From Streptomyces musisoli (GTDB lineage: Bacteria; Actinomycetota; Actinomycetes; Streptomycetales; Streptomycetaceae): DNA of 64,000 nt. Below the pieces are notes generated by a model. The model saw only the letters and a program-made list of their open reading frames with translations, was not told where the DNA came from and did not search any database. Made by a program: the position numbers and the translations under genes. This document shows positions 43,687-53,683 of this stretch, in pieces (within the stretch, counting starts at the first letter, position 1; each line of letters opens with the position of its first letter). The stretch spans positions 1 through 64,000 of the forward strand of contig NZ_JAERRH010000022.1 in the NCBI RefSeq assembly GCF_016741855.1, given 5' to 3'.

Positions 43687-44035
43687 GCGGCGCACGATAC
43701 GGGCGCCCCGCACGGGAGGCCAGAGACGCCGTCGCGGCCGGCTCCCGGCCTGGCCGGGAGCGGACGTGCCGGTTTCGGCCAGGGGCGGGGGGCACCACCC
43801 TGCCGTTAACCTCTTGCCCGCCCGCCCGACTCCTCGCGTCCCCGGTGCGCCTCCCCTGCCACATCCGCGCCGAAGGCCGCCGAGGGGGGTGGGTGCGCGC
43901 TCCTGATCCGGCCGGTCCCGCGATGCGAGGCTTGACATGGGCTTGGCATGCGCATGCTCACCATGGCGATGCGGTGCGACCCGACCGGATCCCCACGCTC
44001 ACCACTAGTTTCCTCACACCCCACAAGGAGACACG
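43687..44035. promoter_or_regulatory. LuxR/M28 divergent promoter region with palindrome
   Basis: 349 bp without a gene. It contains TTGACA (43932-43937), a good -35, and a perfect 12-bp palindrome GCATGCGCATGC (43946-43957) that overlaps the spacer and -10 position. The palindrome is a strong operator candidate for the LuxR protein or another regulator. Nothing else stands out. Confidence 0.5.
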
Positions 44036-45793
44036 GTGCCACGGCTACGAAGAATCACCCTGGCAGGCCTCTCCCTCGTCACGGCCGCCGCGGGCCTCGC
44101 GGCGCTGCCGGCGAGCGCCGGGGCGGCCCCCGCGGACCACCGCACGACGGCGGCCCAGGCCCCCGCCCTGACCGCGGCGGCGCCCGACATCGACGTCACC
44201 CGGGTACAGGCGCACCTCACCGAACTGAACGCCATAGCCGGCCGCAACGGCGGCAACCGCAGATCGACCACCCAGGGCTACCGCGACTCGGTCGCCTATG
44301 TGAAGGGCAAGCTCCAGGCGGCCGGATACACCGTCACCGAGCAGCCCTGCACCTCCGGCTGCACCAGCGGCGCCGGCCCCAACCTCATCGCCGAGTGGCC
44401 CCAGGGCGACGCGTCGAAGGTGTACATGTTCGGCTCCCACCTGGACAGCGTCTCCGCCGGACCCGGCATCAACGACAACGGCTCCGGCAGCGCGACCCTC
44501 CTGGAGGTCGCGCTGAAACTCGCCGAGACCAGCCCCTCGATGGCGGCGCGCGTCCGCTTCGGCTGGTGGACCGACGAGGAGCAGGGCCTGAACGGCTCGG
44601 ACTTCTACGTCCGTTCGCTGACCTCCGCCCAGCGCTCGGCGATCAAGGCGTACTACAACTTCGACATGGTTGCCTCGCCCAACGGCGGCTACTTCATCAA
44701 CCACGTCACCTCCGCCGCCGCCGCACCGATGAAGGCGTACTGGGACTCGCTGAACCTCCAGCCCGAGGAGAACACCGAGGGCGCCGGCCGGTCCGACGAC
44801 TACTCCTTCGAGAACTACGGCATCCCGACCTCCGGCTACGCCATGGGCGCGAGCGCCCGCAAGACCTCGGCGCAGGCGGCCAAGTGGGGCGGCACGGCGG
44901 GCGCCGCCTACGACGGCTGCTACCACTCCTCCTGCGACACCACCGCCAACATCAACGCCACCGGGCTGAACCGCAGCGCCGACGGCGTCGCCTACACGCT
45001 GTGGAAGCAGGCGGTCTCGGACACCACCCCGGCGAACGACTTCTCGGTCTCGGCGAGCCCCGCCACGGGCAGCGCCGACCCCGGCACCTCGCTGACCACC
45101 ACCGTCGCCACGACCACCACCAGCGGCTCGGCACAGACGGTGAACCTGACCGCCACGGGCGCCCCGGCGGGCGTCACGGTCGCCTTCAGCCCGGCCTCGG
45201 TGACCTCCGGGTCCTCGTCCACGGCGACGATCTCCGTCGGCTCCTCCGTGCCACCCGGCACGTACCCCCTCACGATCACCGGCACCGGTTCCACCACGCA
45301 CACCGCGCCGTACACGCTGACCGTCAAGGGCGCGGGCGGCTGCACCGCGTCGCAGGTGATCTCCAACGGCGGTTTCGAGAGCGGGACGTCGCCGTGGACG
45401 GGTGACACGGGCGCCATCGGTTCGTTCAGCGGCCAGTCCGCGCACTCCGGGTCCCGGTACGCCTGGCTGGCGGGCTACGGCCACGCGGCCACCGACACCG
45501 TCAGCCAGACGGTGACCGTACCGTCCGGCTGCACGAAGGCGACCCTGAAGTACTGGCTGCACATCGACACCGACGAGTCGGGCACCACGGTCTACGACAC
45601 CTTCCAGGTCAAGGTCGACGGAACCGCCAAGCAGACGTACTCCAACGCCGGCGCGGCCACCGGATACACCGAACGCACCCTGGACCTGACCCCGTACCTC
45701 GGCCGGCAGATCACGCTGACCTTCACCGCCACCGAGGACTCCAGCCTCCAGACGAGCTTCGTCGTCGACGACGCCACCCTGACGACCGGCTGA
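44036..45793 (+). CDS. Secreted M28 aminopeptidase with added C-terminal domains
   Basis: 585 residues from GTG 44036 (AAGGAG five bases upstream). A signal peptide (ITLAGLSLVTAAAGLAALPA, cleavage near GAAPA) precedes an M28 catalytic domain: GSHLDSVSAGPGINDNGSGS (His and Asp zinc ligands), WWTDEEQGLNGSDFY (two Glu), YYNFDMVASP and CYHSSCD (final His). After residue about 330 come an Ig/PKD-like domain (SVSASPATGSADPGTS) and a jelly-roll module to the end (NGGFESGTSPWTGDTG). It resembles Streptomyces aminopeptidases with added binding domains. Role: extracellular peptide trimming. Confidence 0.92.
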   Translation: MPRLRRITLAGLSLVTAAAGLAALPASAGAAPADHRTTAAQAPALTAAAPDIDVTRVQAHLTELNAIAGRNGGNRRSTTQGYRDSVAYVKGKLQAAGYTVTEQPCTSGCTSGAGPNLIAEWPQGDASKVYMFGSHLDSVSAGPGINDNGSGSATLLEVALKLAETSPSMAARVRFGWWTDEEQGLNGSDFYVRSLTSAQRSAIKAYYNFDMVASPNGGYFINHVTSAAAAPMKAYWDSLNLQPEENTEGAGRSDDYSFENYGIPTSGYAMGASARKTSAQAAKWGGTAGAAYDGCYHSSCDTTANINATGLNRSADGVAYTLWKQAVSDTTPANDFSVSASPATGSADPGTSLTTTVATTTTSGSAQTVNLTATGAPAGVTVAFSPASVTSGSSSTATISVGSSVPPGTYPLTITGTGSTTHTAPYTLTVKGAGGCTASQVISNGGFESGTSPWTGDTGAIGSFSGQSAHSGSRYAWLAGYGHAATDTVSQTVTVPSGCTKATLKYWLHIDTDESGTTVYDTFQVKVDGTAKQTYSNAGAATGYTERTLDLTPYLGRQITLTFTATEDSSLQTSFVVDDATLTTG

Positions 45794-45812
45794 GCCCGGA
45801 CGAGACACGAAA

Positions 45813-45844
45813 GGGGAGGCGGACTCACCGGAGTCCGCCTCCCC
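45813..45844 (+). terminator. Terminator of the M28 peptidase gene
   Basis: A 13-bp stem (ggggaggcggact / agtccgcctcccc) with a 6-base loop, 19 bp after the stop. It also lies between convergent genes. Confidence 0.85.
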
Positions 45845-45866
45845 CCCAAGGCTCCCGCCGCGGGCC

Positions 45867-45960
45867 GTCCCGTCCCGCCGCACGGCGCGTCCCGTCCCGC
45901 CGCACGGCGCGTCCCGGCCCGCCGCACGGCGCGTCCCGGCCCGCCGCACGGGGCGTCCCG
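45867..45960. repeat. 22-bp tandem repeat, four units
   Basis: Four head-to-tail 22-bp units (each starting gtcccg and ending ccgcacgg(c/g)gc) at 45867, 45889, 45911 and 45933, plus a partial unit. The first two are identical; the others differ by one or two bases. Located between the M28 terminator and the sdaA stop. Confidence 0.85.
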
Positions 45961-45987
45961 GCACGGCCCCGGCACGCCCCGGCCGGG

Positions 45988-47355
<1,368 letters not shown>

Positions 47356-47457
47356 GGATGACTCCTCAATACGGGGGTGGTGCAAAGGGTGGTACAGGGG
47401 TGCGGGCACCGCGCACCCCGGTACTACCAGTGTGCGCGGTGCCCCGCGAAAGGTGAC

Positions 47458-48723
47458 TTACTTGTTCAGGCCCGGGTACAGCGGGTGCTTGTCGGCGAGC
47501 GCCTTCACGCGCGCCTTCAGGGCCTTTGCGTCGTACGACTGCTTCAGCGTCTCGGCGATCACGTCCGCGACCTCGGCGAAGTCCTCGGCCGTGAAGCCGC
47601 GGGTGGCCAGGGCCGGCGTACCGATGCGCAGGCCCGAGGTGACCATCGGCGGGCGCGGGTCGTTCGGGACGGCGTTGCGGTTGACCGTGATGCCGACCTC
47701 GTGGAGCCGGTCCTCGGCCTGCTGCCCGTCCAGCTCGGACTCGCGCAGATCCACCAGGATCAGGTGCACGTCCGTGCCGCCGGACAGCACGTTCACGCCG
47801 GCCTCGCGGGCGTCGGCCGCCGTCAGCCGCTCGGCGAGGATGCGGGCACCCTCCACGGTACGACGCTGGCGCTCCTTGAACTCCTCGCCCGCCGCGACCT
47901 TGAAGGAGACCGCCTTCGCCGCGATCACGTGCTCCAGGGGACCACCCTGGAAGCCCGGGAACACGGACGAGTTCAGCTTCTTCGCGAAGTCCTTCTTGGC
48001 GAGGATGATGCCGCCGCGCGGGCCGCCGAGCGTCTTGTGGGTCGTGGAGGTCACCACGTCCGCGTGCTCGACCGGGTTCGGGTGCAGACCCGCCGCGACC
48101 AGGCCCGCGAAGTGCGCCATGTCGACCCACAGGTACGCCTCGACCTCGTCGGCGATCCGGCGGAACTCGGCGAAGTCCAGCTGACGCGGGTACGCCGACC
48201 AGCCGGCGATGATCACCTTGGGGCGGTGCTCCTTGGCGAGCCGCTCGACCTCGGCCATGTCGACCAGGCCGGTCGCCTCGTCCACGTGGTAGGCGACCAC
48301 GTCGAACTGCTTGCCGGAGAAGTTCAGCCGCATGCCGTGGGTCAGGTGACCGCCGTGCGCCAGGTCCAGGCCGAGGATGGTGTCCCCGGGCCGGGCCAGC
48401 GCGAACAGGGCCGCCTGGTTCGCGGAAGCGCCGGAGTGGGGCTGGACGTTGGCGTACTCGGCGCCGAACAGCTCCTTGACCCGGTCGATCGCGATCTGCT
48501 CGGTGACGTCGACGTGCTCGCAGCCACCGTAGTAGCGGCGGCCCGGGTAGCCCTCGGCGTACTTGTTGGTCAGGACCGAACCCTGCGCCTCCATGACCGC
48601 GAGCGGCGCGAAGTTCTCGGAGGCGATCATCTCCAGGGTCGACTGCTGGCGGTCCAGCTCGGCGTCGACCGCGGCGGCGACCTCCGGGTCCAGCTCGTGC
48701 AGGGGCGTGTTCAGGACAGTCAT
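47458..48723 (-). CDS. glyA: Serine hydroxymethyltransferase
   Basis: 421 residues. PLP enzyme that makes serine from glycine and 5,10-methylene-THF, or the reverse. The PLP-lysine lies in TTHKTLGGPRGG (about residue 229). ASENFAPLAVMEAQGS, HSGASANQAALFALARPGDT and RIGTPALATRGF are standard SHMT motifs. ATG 48723 has GGAGTCG upstream. It lies 14 bp after gcvH, so gcvT, gcvH and glyA are probably cotranscribed from the glycine-riboswitch promoter. Streptomyces often has a second glyA elsewhere. Confidence 0.96.
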   Translation of the reverse strand: MTVLNTPLHELDPEVAAAVDAELDRQQSTLEMIASENFAPLAVMEAQGSVLTNKYAEGYPGRRYYGGCEHVDVTEQIAIDRVKELFGAEYANVQPHSGASANQAALFALARPGDTILGLDLAHGGHLTHGMRLNFSGKQFDVVAYHVDEATGLVDMAEVERLAKEHRPKVIIAGWSAYPRQLDFAEFRRIADEVEAYLWVDMAHFAGLVAAGLHPNPVEHADVVTSTTHKTLGGPRGGIILAKKDFAKKLNSSVFPGFQGGPLEHVIAAKAVSFKVAAGEEFKERQRRTVEGARILAERLTAADAREAGVNVLSGGTDVHLILVDLRESELDGQQAEDRLHEVGITVNRNAVPNDPRPPMVTSGLRIGTPALATRGFTAEDFAEVADVIAETLKQSYDAKALKARVKALADKHPLYPGLNK

Positions 48724-48737
48724 GGGGCTACGACTCC

Positions 48738-49115
48738 TCAGCCGGCGGTGAAGGCGGTGTACTCGTCCGCGGAGAGCAGCTCGGCCGGCTCCTCCGTGAC
48801 GCGTACCTTGAACAGCCAGCCGCCCTCGAAGGGGGCGGAGTTCACCAGCGACGGGTCGTTGACGACGTCCTCGTTGACCTCGGTGATCTCACCGGTGACC
48901 GGCGAGTACAGGTCGGACACCGACTTCGTCGACTCCAGCTCGCCGCAGGTCTCGCCCGCGGACACCGTGGAACCGGCCTCGGGGAGCTCCACGAAGACGA
49001 CGTCGCCGAGCGCGTTGGCGGCGTGCTCCGTGATGCCGACCGTCGACACGCCGTCCTCGGCGGCCGACAGCCACTCGTGCTCCTTGCTGTAGCGCAGCTG
49101 CTGGGGGTTGCTCAT
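48738..49115 (-). CDS. gcvH: Glycine cleavage system H protein
   Basis: 125 residues, standard size. The lipoyl-lysine sits in GELESTKSVSDLYSPVTGEI (about residue 62). HEWLSAAEDGVSTVGITEHA at the start and GWLFKVRVTEEPAELLSADE near the end match GcvH. It shuttles the aminomethyl group between GcvP and GcvT. Located 138 bp after gcvT and 14 bp before glyA. gcvP is not in the window; Streptomyces usually encodes it elsewhere. Confidence 0.96.
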   Translation of the reverse strand: MSNPQQLRYSKEHEWLSAAEDGVSTVGITEHAANALGDVVFVELPEAGSTVSAGETCGELESTKSVSDLYSPVTGEITEVNEDVVNDPSLVNSAPFEGGWLFKVRVTEEPAELLSADEYTAFTAG

Positions 49116-49253
49116 GGCCTGAATTCTCCTGTACGCGCGGGAGTGCTGATGACGGGGGGACTGCGGAAACCGCTGGTGAGCGGTGGAGTGTGCGCAGGGT
49201 CACGCGTCGGCCACCGGGCCGGGGACCCGCGGATACGCGAACGCGCTCAGTCT

Positions 49254-50372
49254 CTACTTCTGGCGCTTGTAGAACGGCAGCGCCACGACCTCGTACGGCT
49301 CGTGGCTGCCGCGGATGTCCACGCCGACGCCCTCGGCGCCCGGCGCCGCGTGCGCGGCGTCGACGTAGGCCATGGCGATCGGCTTGCCCAGGGTGGGGGA
49401 GGGGGCACCGGAGGTGACCTCGCCGATCACCTCGCCGCCGGCGACGACGGCGTACCCGGCGCGCGGGATCCGGCGGCCCTCGGCGACCAGGCCGACGAGG
49501 ACGCGCGGGGGCTCGGAAGCGGCCCGCTCGGCGGCCTGCGCGAGCGCCTCACGCCCGACGAAGTCGCCTTCCTTCTCGAACTTCACCACGCGCCCGAGCC
49601 CGGCGTCGAACGGGGTCAGGGAGGTGGTCAGCTCGTGCCCGTACAGCGGCATGCCCGCCTCCAGGCGCAGGGTGTCCCGGCAGGACAGGCCGCACGGCAC
49701 CAGGCCGACGCCCTCGCCGGCCTTGGTCAGCGCCTGCCACAGCTCCACGGCGTGCTCGGGCTTCACGAACAGCTCGAAGCCGTCCTCGCCGGTGTAGCCG
49801 GTGCGGGCGATCAGCGCCGGGACGCCGGCGACCGTGCCGGGCAGGCCGGCGTAGTACTTCAGGCCGTCCAGGTCGGCGTCGGTGAGGGACTTGAGGATCC
49901 CGGGGGACTGCGGGCCCTGCACGGCGAGCAGCGCGTAGGCGTCCCGGTCGTCACGGACCTCGGCGTCGAAGCCGGCGGCGCGCTCGGTCAGCGCGTCCAG
50001 CACCACCTGGGCGTTGGAGGCGTTCGCCACGACCATGTACTCGGTCTCGGCCAGGCGGTAGACGATCAGGTCGTCGAGGATGCCGCCGTCGGCCTGGCAG
50101 ATCATGGTGTAGCGGGCGCGGCCGACGCCGACGGAGGCGATGTTGCCTACCAGGGCGAAGTTCAGCAGGGCGGCGGCCTCGGCGCCGGTGACGGTGATCT
50201 CGCCCATGTGGGAGAGGTCGAAGAGCCCCGCCTTCGTCCGCACGGCGACGTGCTCGTCGCGCTCGGAGCCGTAACGCAGGGGCATGTCCCAGCCGGCGAA
50301 GTCGGTCATCGTCGCACCGAGCGAACGGTGCAGCGCATCCAGCGCGGTGTGACGGAGTTCGGTACTGCTCAT
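49254..50372 (-). CDS. gcvT: Aminomethyltransferase, glycine cleavage T protein
   Basis: 372 residues from ATG 50372. GCV_T domain (about 10-260: GWDMPLRYGSERDEHVAVRT, FDLSHMGEITVTG, LVPCGLSCRDTLRLEAGMPL, YGHELTTSLTPFDAGLG) and barrel C-domain (VGLVAEGRRIPRAGYAVVAG, GEVTSGAPSPTLGKPIAMAY). It transfers the methylene of aminomethyl-H to tetrahydrofolate. First gene after a tandem glycine riboswitch that ends about 50 bases upstream of the start. An earlier in-frame start at 50432 would place translation inside the riboswitch and is rejected. Confidence 0.96.
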   Translation of the reverse strand: MSSTELRHTALDALHRSLGATMTDFAGWDMPLRYGSERDEHVAVRTKAGLFDLSHMGEITVTGAEAAALLNFALVGNIASVGVGRARYTMICQADGGILDDLIVYRLAETEYMVVANASNAQVVLDALTERAAGFDAEVRDDRDAYALLAVQGPQSPGILKSLTDADLDGLKYYAGLPGTVAGVPALIARTGYTGEDGFELFVKPEHAVELWQALTKAGEGVGLVPCGLSCRDTLRLEAGMPLYGHELTTSLTPFDAGLGRVVKFEKEGDFVGREALAQAAERAASEPPRVLVGLVAEGRRIPRAGYAVVAGGEVIGEVTSGAPSPTLGKPIAMAYVDAAHAAPGAEGVGVDIRGSHEPYEVVALPFYKRQK

Positions 50373-50423
50373 CGGTCGGTCGTCTCCCAGGGCACAGGGA
50401 TGGGGCGAGGAACGTTCCTCCCC

Positions 50424-50628
50424 ATCTGTCATCGGAACCTGAGAGGTTCGCCAGGACCGCCACAGGGACGATCACGGCTTGCACCTTGGGTGGAGCCACT
50501 TCGCAGCGGCCCGCTTTTCAGATGTGCCTCGCCCGCGCGGTAACGGGGCCTGAGAGATTCAAGGGAGGGACTTGCTCCTTCGGCGCCCCGGAAGGTCCAA
50601 GGGACCCGGGGACTCTCCCGCGCGGATT
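50424..50628 (-). promoter_or_regulatory. Tandem glycine riboswitch
   Basis: On the minus strand, aptamer 1 runs from GCGGGAGAGTCC through GCGCCGAAGGAGCAAGTCC to GAATCTCTCAGGCCCC. Aptamer 2 has AGGCACATCTGAAAAGCGGG, GGTGCAAGCC and AACCTCTCAGGTTCCGATGA. Both show the CUCUCAGG core and the GNAGCAA/GUGCAAG type joining region. About 50 bases separate the end of aptamer 2 from the gcvT start. Binding of glycine is expected to turn on gcvT-gcvH-glyA, and possibly sdaA. Confidence 0.93.
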
Positions 50629-50738
50629 CAAACGGCCGGTATGCAGTTGGCGCGCACATCATTGCACGGCAGGCCCCGGCCATCCAGAGCAGCCCTTTGT
50701 AACCGAGCTGTGGCAGTACGCACACGAAGCACCGACCC

Positions 50739-50767
50739 TTGCCCATTACCTTCTCTTTACATACAAC
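50739..50767 (+). promoter_or_regulatory. Promoter of the P-loop kinase-like gene
   Basis: TTGCCC (50739-50744), a 17-bp spacer and TACAAC (50762-50767) lie about 40 bp upstream of GTG 50809, in a lower-GC stretch. Confidence 0.5.
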
Positions 50768-50808
50768 GGGCAAGGGGATGACCGAGCCCACTGGGGAGGA
50801 CGATCACG

Positions 50809-51477
50809 GTGAACAGGACATCGGCCTACGCCACCGACGCCGGCGTCGCGGTACCGAAGCAGCCCTCCGCCCCGGCCCGCGAGAGCCGCCCGGACCGCCC
50901 CGCCCCCGTCGTCCGCGACCTGCGCGAGCGCGCGGGCCACAGTCCGCACGCCCTTCTCTTCGGCCCCCGCGACCTGGTGGTGATCACCGGTCTGCCCGGC
51001 AGCGGCAAGTCCACCCTGATGCACCGCGCGGTCACCGGCCGGCGCGTCGACTCCCAGGACACCCGCGACCGCTGGGACGCCCGCACCCCCCGCTGGCTCC
51101 CCTACGCCCTGTACCGCCCGCTGGTCCGCCTCGCCCACTACGCCGGACTGCGCCGCGCCCTGCGCACCGGCGAGGGAGTCGTCGTGCACGACTGCGGCAC
51201 CCAGCCCTGGGTGCGCGCCTGGCTGGCCCGCGAGGCCCGGCGCCGCGACGCCACCCTGCACCTGCTCCTCCTCGACGTCACCCCCGAGGCGGCCCGGCAG
51301 GGCCAGCGCGAGCGCGGCCGCGGCGTCTCCGCCTACGCCTTCCACCGCCACCGCCGGGCGACCGCCCGCCTGCTGCGCGCGGCGCAGCAGGGGGAACTGC
51401 CCGCCGGCTGCGGCGCGGCCGTGCTGCTGGACCGGGACGCGGCGGACGTCCTCGGCCGCGTCGGCTTCACTCGGTGA
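50809..51477 (+). CDS. P-loop kinase-like ATPase
   Basis: 222 residues from GTG 50809 (GGAGGA upstream). Walker A VVITGLPGSGKSTLMHRA lies near residue 62. VVVHDCGTQPWVRAWLAREA and LHLLLLDVTPEAARQGQRER resemble the LID and R-helix of AAA_33/adenylylsulfate- or chloramphenicol-phosphotransferase-type kinases. The N-terminal 50 residues are Pro/Arg-rich and disordered. It may phosphorylate a small molecule; the substrate is unknown. It is followed by two SseB-type genes. Confidence 0.8.
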   Translation: MNRTSAYATDAGVAVPKQPSAPARESRPDRPAPVVRDLRERAGHSPHALLFGPRDLVVITGLPGSGKSTLMHRAVTGRRVDSQDTRDRWDARTPRWLPYALYRPLVRLAHYAGLRRALRTGEGVVVHDCGTQPWVRAWLAREARRRDATLHLLLLDVTPEAARQGQRERGRGVSAYAFHRHRRATARLLRAAQQGELPAGCGAAVLLDRDAADVLGRVGFTR

Positions 51478-51543
51478 GGAGCTGTCACCGCCACCCGCTA
51501 GCCTTCTTGCTCACAGCAGTGGTTCCCAGCAGGCGGTAGGCAG

Positions 51544-52335
51544 ATGGACTTCCCGGCGGACTTTCCCACGGACTTCCCGGCACAGGCGCACCCCCACCCG
51601 CACGGCGGTTGGCCCGGCAACGAGCTGGAGGAGGTGCTGTCGGCCTCCCTCGGCATCCCCTCGGCGGGCGGCCGGATCGTCGAGGTCCTCGGCCGCAGCT
51701 TCCTGTGGATCCCCCTGCCCAACGGAGGGGGCCCGGACAGCGGCCCGCTGGACCTGCCGACGCTGGAGATCGACGGCCAGGCGTACGTCCCGGTGTTCAG
51801 CTCCGAGGAGCAGCTGCGCCAGGTGGCCGGCTCCCACATGTCGTACACCATCGCCCCGGCGATGGAGTTCGCCCGCGGCCTGCCCCCGCAGGTGGGCATC
51901 GCCGTCAACCCCGAAGGCGTGGTCGGCATACCCCTGCCGCCCGAGGCCGTGGCCGAGCTGTGCCGAGCGGGCCGCACCCCGCTCGACGGCCCCGGCACCG
52001 GCGGCCGGGTCCGCCTCTTCGAGCCCGACTGGCAGGACGACCCGGTCGACTTCCTCTCCGCCGCCTCCGCCGAGTTCGCCGAGACCGGCGTGGTCCTCAC
52101 CGCCCGCCGCTGCCTGGCGGCCGTCGAGGCGGCCGACCCGGTGCTGTTCGTGGGCGTCGAACTTGCCCAGTGGGAGGGCGACCTGCGCGCCCGGCCGCTG
52201 GAGGCCCTGGGCCGGGCCCTCGGCAAAGTCCCGGTCAAGTGGCCGGTCAACCTGGTCCTGCTGGACGTGACCGACGACCCGGTGTCCGGCTGGCTGAAGA
52301 CGAACGTCCGCCCCTTCTATCAGCACGGCCACTGA
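51544..52335 (+). CDS. sseB: SseB-type protein (enhanced serine sensitivity)
   Basis: 263 residues. The N-terminus has repeated (D/Q)FP-type steps (MDFPADFPTDFPAQAHPHPH). An SseB N-domain follows (GRSFLWIPLPNGGGPDSGPL, GQAYVPVFSSEEQLRQVAGS), then the SseB C-domain (RLFEPDWQDDPVDFLSAASA, WLKTNVRPFYQHGH). In E. coli, sseB affects serine sensitivity, which is notable given the serine/glycine genes next door. The domain also occurs in phage and toxin loci. ATG 51544 has GGCAGATGG-like sequence but no clear SD. It lies 66 bp after the kinase-like gene. Confidence 0.85.
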   Translation: MDFPADFPTDFPAQAHPHPHGGWPGNELEEVLSASLGIPSAGGRIVEVLGRSFLWIPLPNGGGPDSGPLDLPTLEIDGQAYVPVFSSEEQLRQVAGSHMSYTIAPAMEFARGLPPQVGIAVNPEGVVGIPLPPEAVAELCRAGRTPLDGPGTGGRVRLFEPDWQDDPVDFLSAASAEFAETGVVLTARRCLAAVEAADPVLFVGVELAQWEGDLRARPLEALGRALGKVPVKWPVNLVLLDVTDDPVSGWLKTNVRPFYQHGH

Positions 52336-52462
52336 ACACGCCCCGGGAGCGCGGCGAACCACCACGCACCCGCACCCGCGCACGAACCCGAGGCCGTACC
52401 CCGGTGGGCGCTTAAGCTGTCTCCGAACGCGGGGCACTGATGAAGAAGGGCCGGTACGACAG

Positions 52463-53281
52463 GTGAGCGCGAGCCACAGCGGCAGCGTCGAGCACATGCT
52501 GCGCCAGGTCACGCCCGGACGCTACGACGCGTACGAGGCCTTGCTGCGCGCCCTCGCCACCCCCTCCACCGGCCAGATCTGGATGCTCCTGTGGCACGGC
52601 CAGGCCGGCTCCCCGGACGCCCAGTACGGGAACATGGAGGTGGACGGCTGCCACTACGCCCCCTGCGTGACCTCCGCCCAGGAGCTGTCGGCCAGTGGCT
52701 GGAGCCGTTCCTACGAAGTGGTCGACGGCCTGGACGTCGCCCGCACCCTCTACCCGGACCACTACGGCCTCTGGCTGAACCCGCACGCCCCGGGCGGCGG
52801 GGTCGGCATCCCCTGGCTGGACCTGCGGCGCATCGCCGCCGGTCTGGAGCGCCAGCCCGCCGGCCCCCTGCGCCTGTCGGAGCCCGGCATCGAGATCCCG
52901 CAGTTCTACGCCCTGCTCGCACAGAACGCGCACCGCACCCCCGCGCTCCGCTCGCTGCGCCGCGCCTGGGTGCAGCCCGCGCTCGGTGCGCCGTACCTCG
53001 CCCTCGGCCTGGACGTGTACGACACCTCGCCCGCCGCGGTCGACTCGGTCCGCGCGATGATGCAGCAGTCCGTCGGCGCGGTCCCGGAGGGCCTGCCGGT
53101 GTCGACGGTCGCGATGACAGACGGCCACGACCCGGTGGTGATGTGGATGCGGGCCAACGCGCGTCCCTTCTACGACCGCGAGGCGCACGCCCCCGCACCG
53201 CGGCCCCAGCTCCAGCTTCCCGCCCCGCCGCAGACCCCGGCGGGCGGCTACGGCTATCCGCCGGTGCACGGCGGCTACTGA
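52463..53281 (+). CDS. Second SseB-type protein
   Basis: 272 residues, paralogous in layout to the preceding gene: N-terminal segment MLRQVTPGRYDAYEALLRAL and GQIWMLLWHGQAGSPDAQYG with YAPCVTSAQELSASGWSR, then GGGVGIPWLDLRRIAAGLER and the C-domain (LSEPGIEIPQFYALLAQNAH, VVMWMRANARPFYDREAH). The C-terminal tail is Pro/Gln-rich (APAPRPQLQLPAPPQTPAGG). GTG 52463 is preceded by ACGACAG. The C-domain matches the SseB C-domain, so it was probably copied from the same ancestor. Possibly an operon with the kinase-like gene. Confidence 0.8.
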   Translation: MSASHSGSVEHMLRQVTPGRYDAYEALLRALATPSTGQIWMLLWHGQAGSPDAQYGNMEVDGCHYAPCVTSAQELSASGWSRSYEVVDGLDVARTLYPDHYGLWLNPHAPGGGVGIPWLDLRRIAAGLERQPAGPLRLSEPGIEIPQFYALLAQNAHRTPALRSLRRAWVQPALGAPYLALGLDVYDTSPAAVDSVRAMMQQSVGAVPEGLPVSTVAMTDGHDPVVMWMRANARPFYDREAHAPAPRPQLQLPAPPQTPAGGYGYPPVHGGY

Positions 53282-53683
53282 GCGGCCGGGCCGCGCGACG
53301 GCCCCCCGGCGACCGGGCCGCCTGCACGGGCGGAGAACTGGTCCGCGCGGCACGCGTCCTGGACCGGATCGCAGGATTTCCGCCGCCGGCAGGCCTCTGC
53401 GCGCGTAGACATCGACCGTACGTCCCGAACCGCGCAAATTCGCCTTTCTGCCCCAACTGGACCGCGTCCGAGAGTCGTTACCCACTGTTCGGATAACGGA
53501 ATCCCCCGGACTGCATCACGGTTGCGCATACATTCGCCGCCACATCTGGCGGGTGATCGCAGCGACGCTGAAGACTCGCGACTCAGACACGAGGCGGAGG
53601 CCTCGTGATCGATGGCAAGTCGACAAAGCCGCAATCCGCGGCAGGCGCAGGCCGGTCACCACCGGCGAGAGGGGTCGCTCACC
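53282..53683. promoter_or_regulatory. Upstream region of the oligopeptide ABC operon
   Basis: 402 bp without a gene. A short hairpin (gggccg / cggccc) lies just after the SseB stop and may terminate that transcript. CGTTA (53476-53480) and TAACG (53494-53498) form an imperfectly spaced inverted repeat around cccactgttcgga, a possible operator. I see no sure promoter. Confidence 0.35.
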
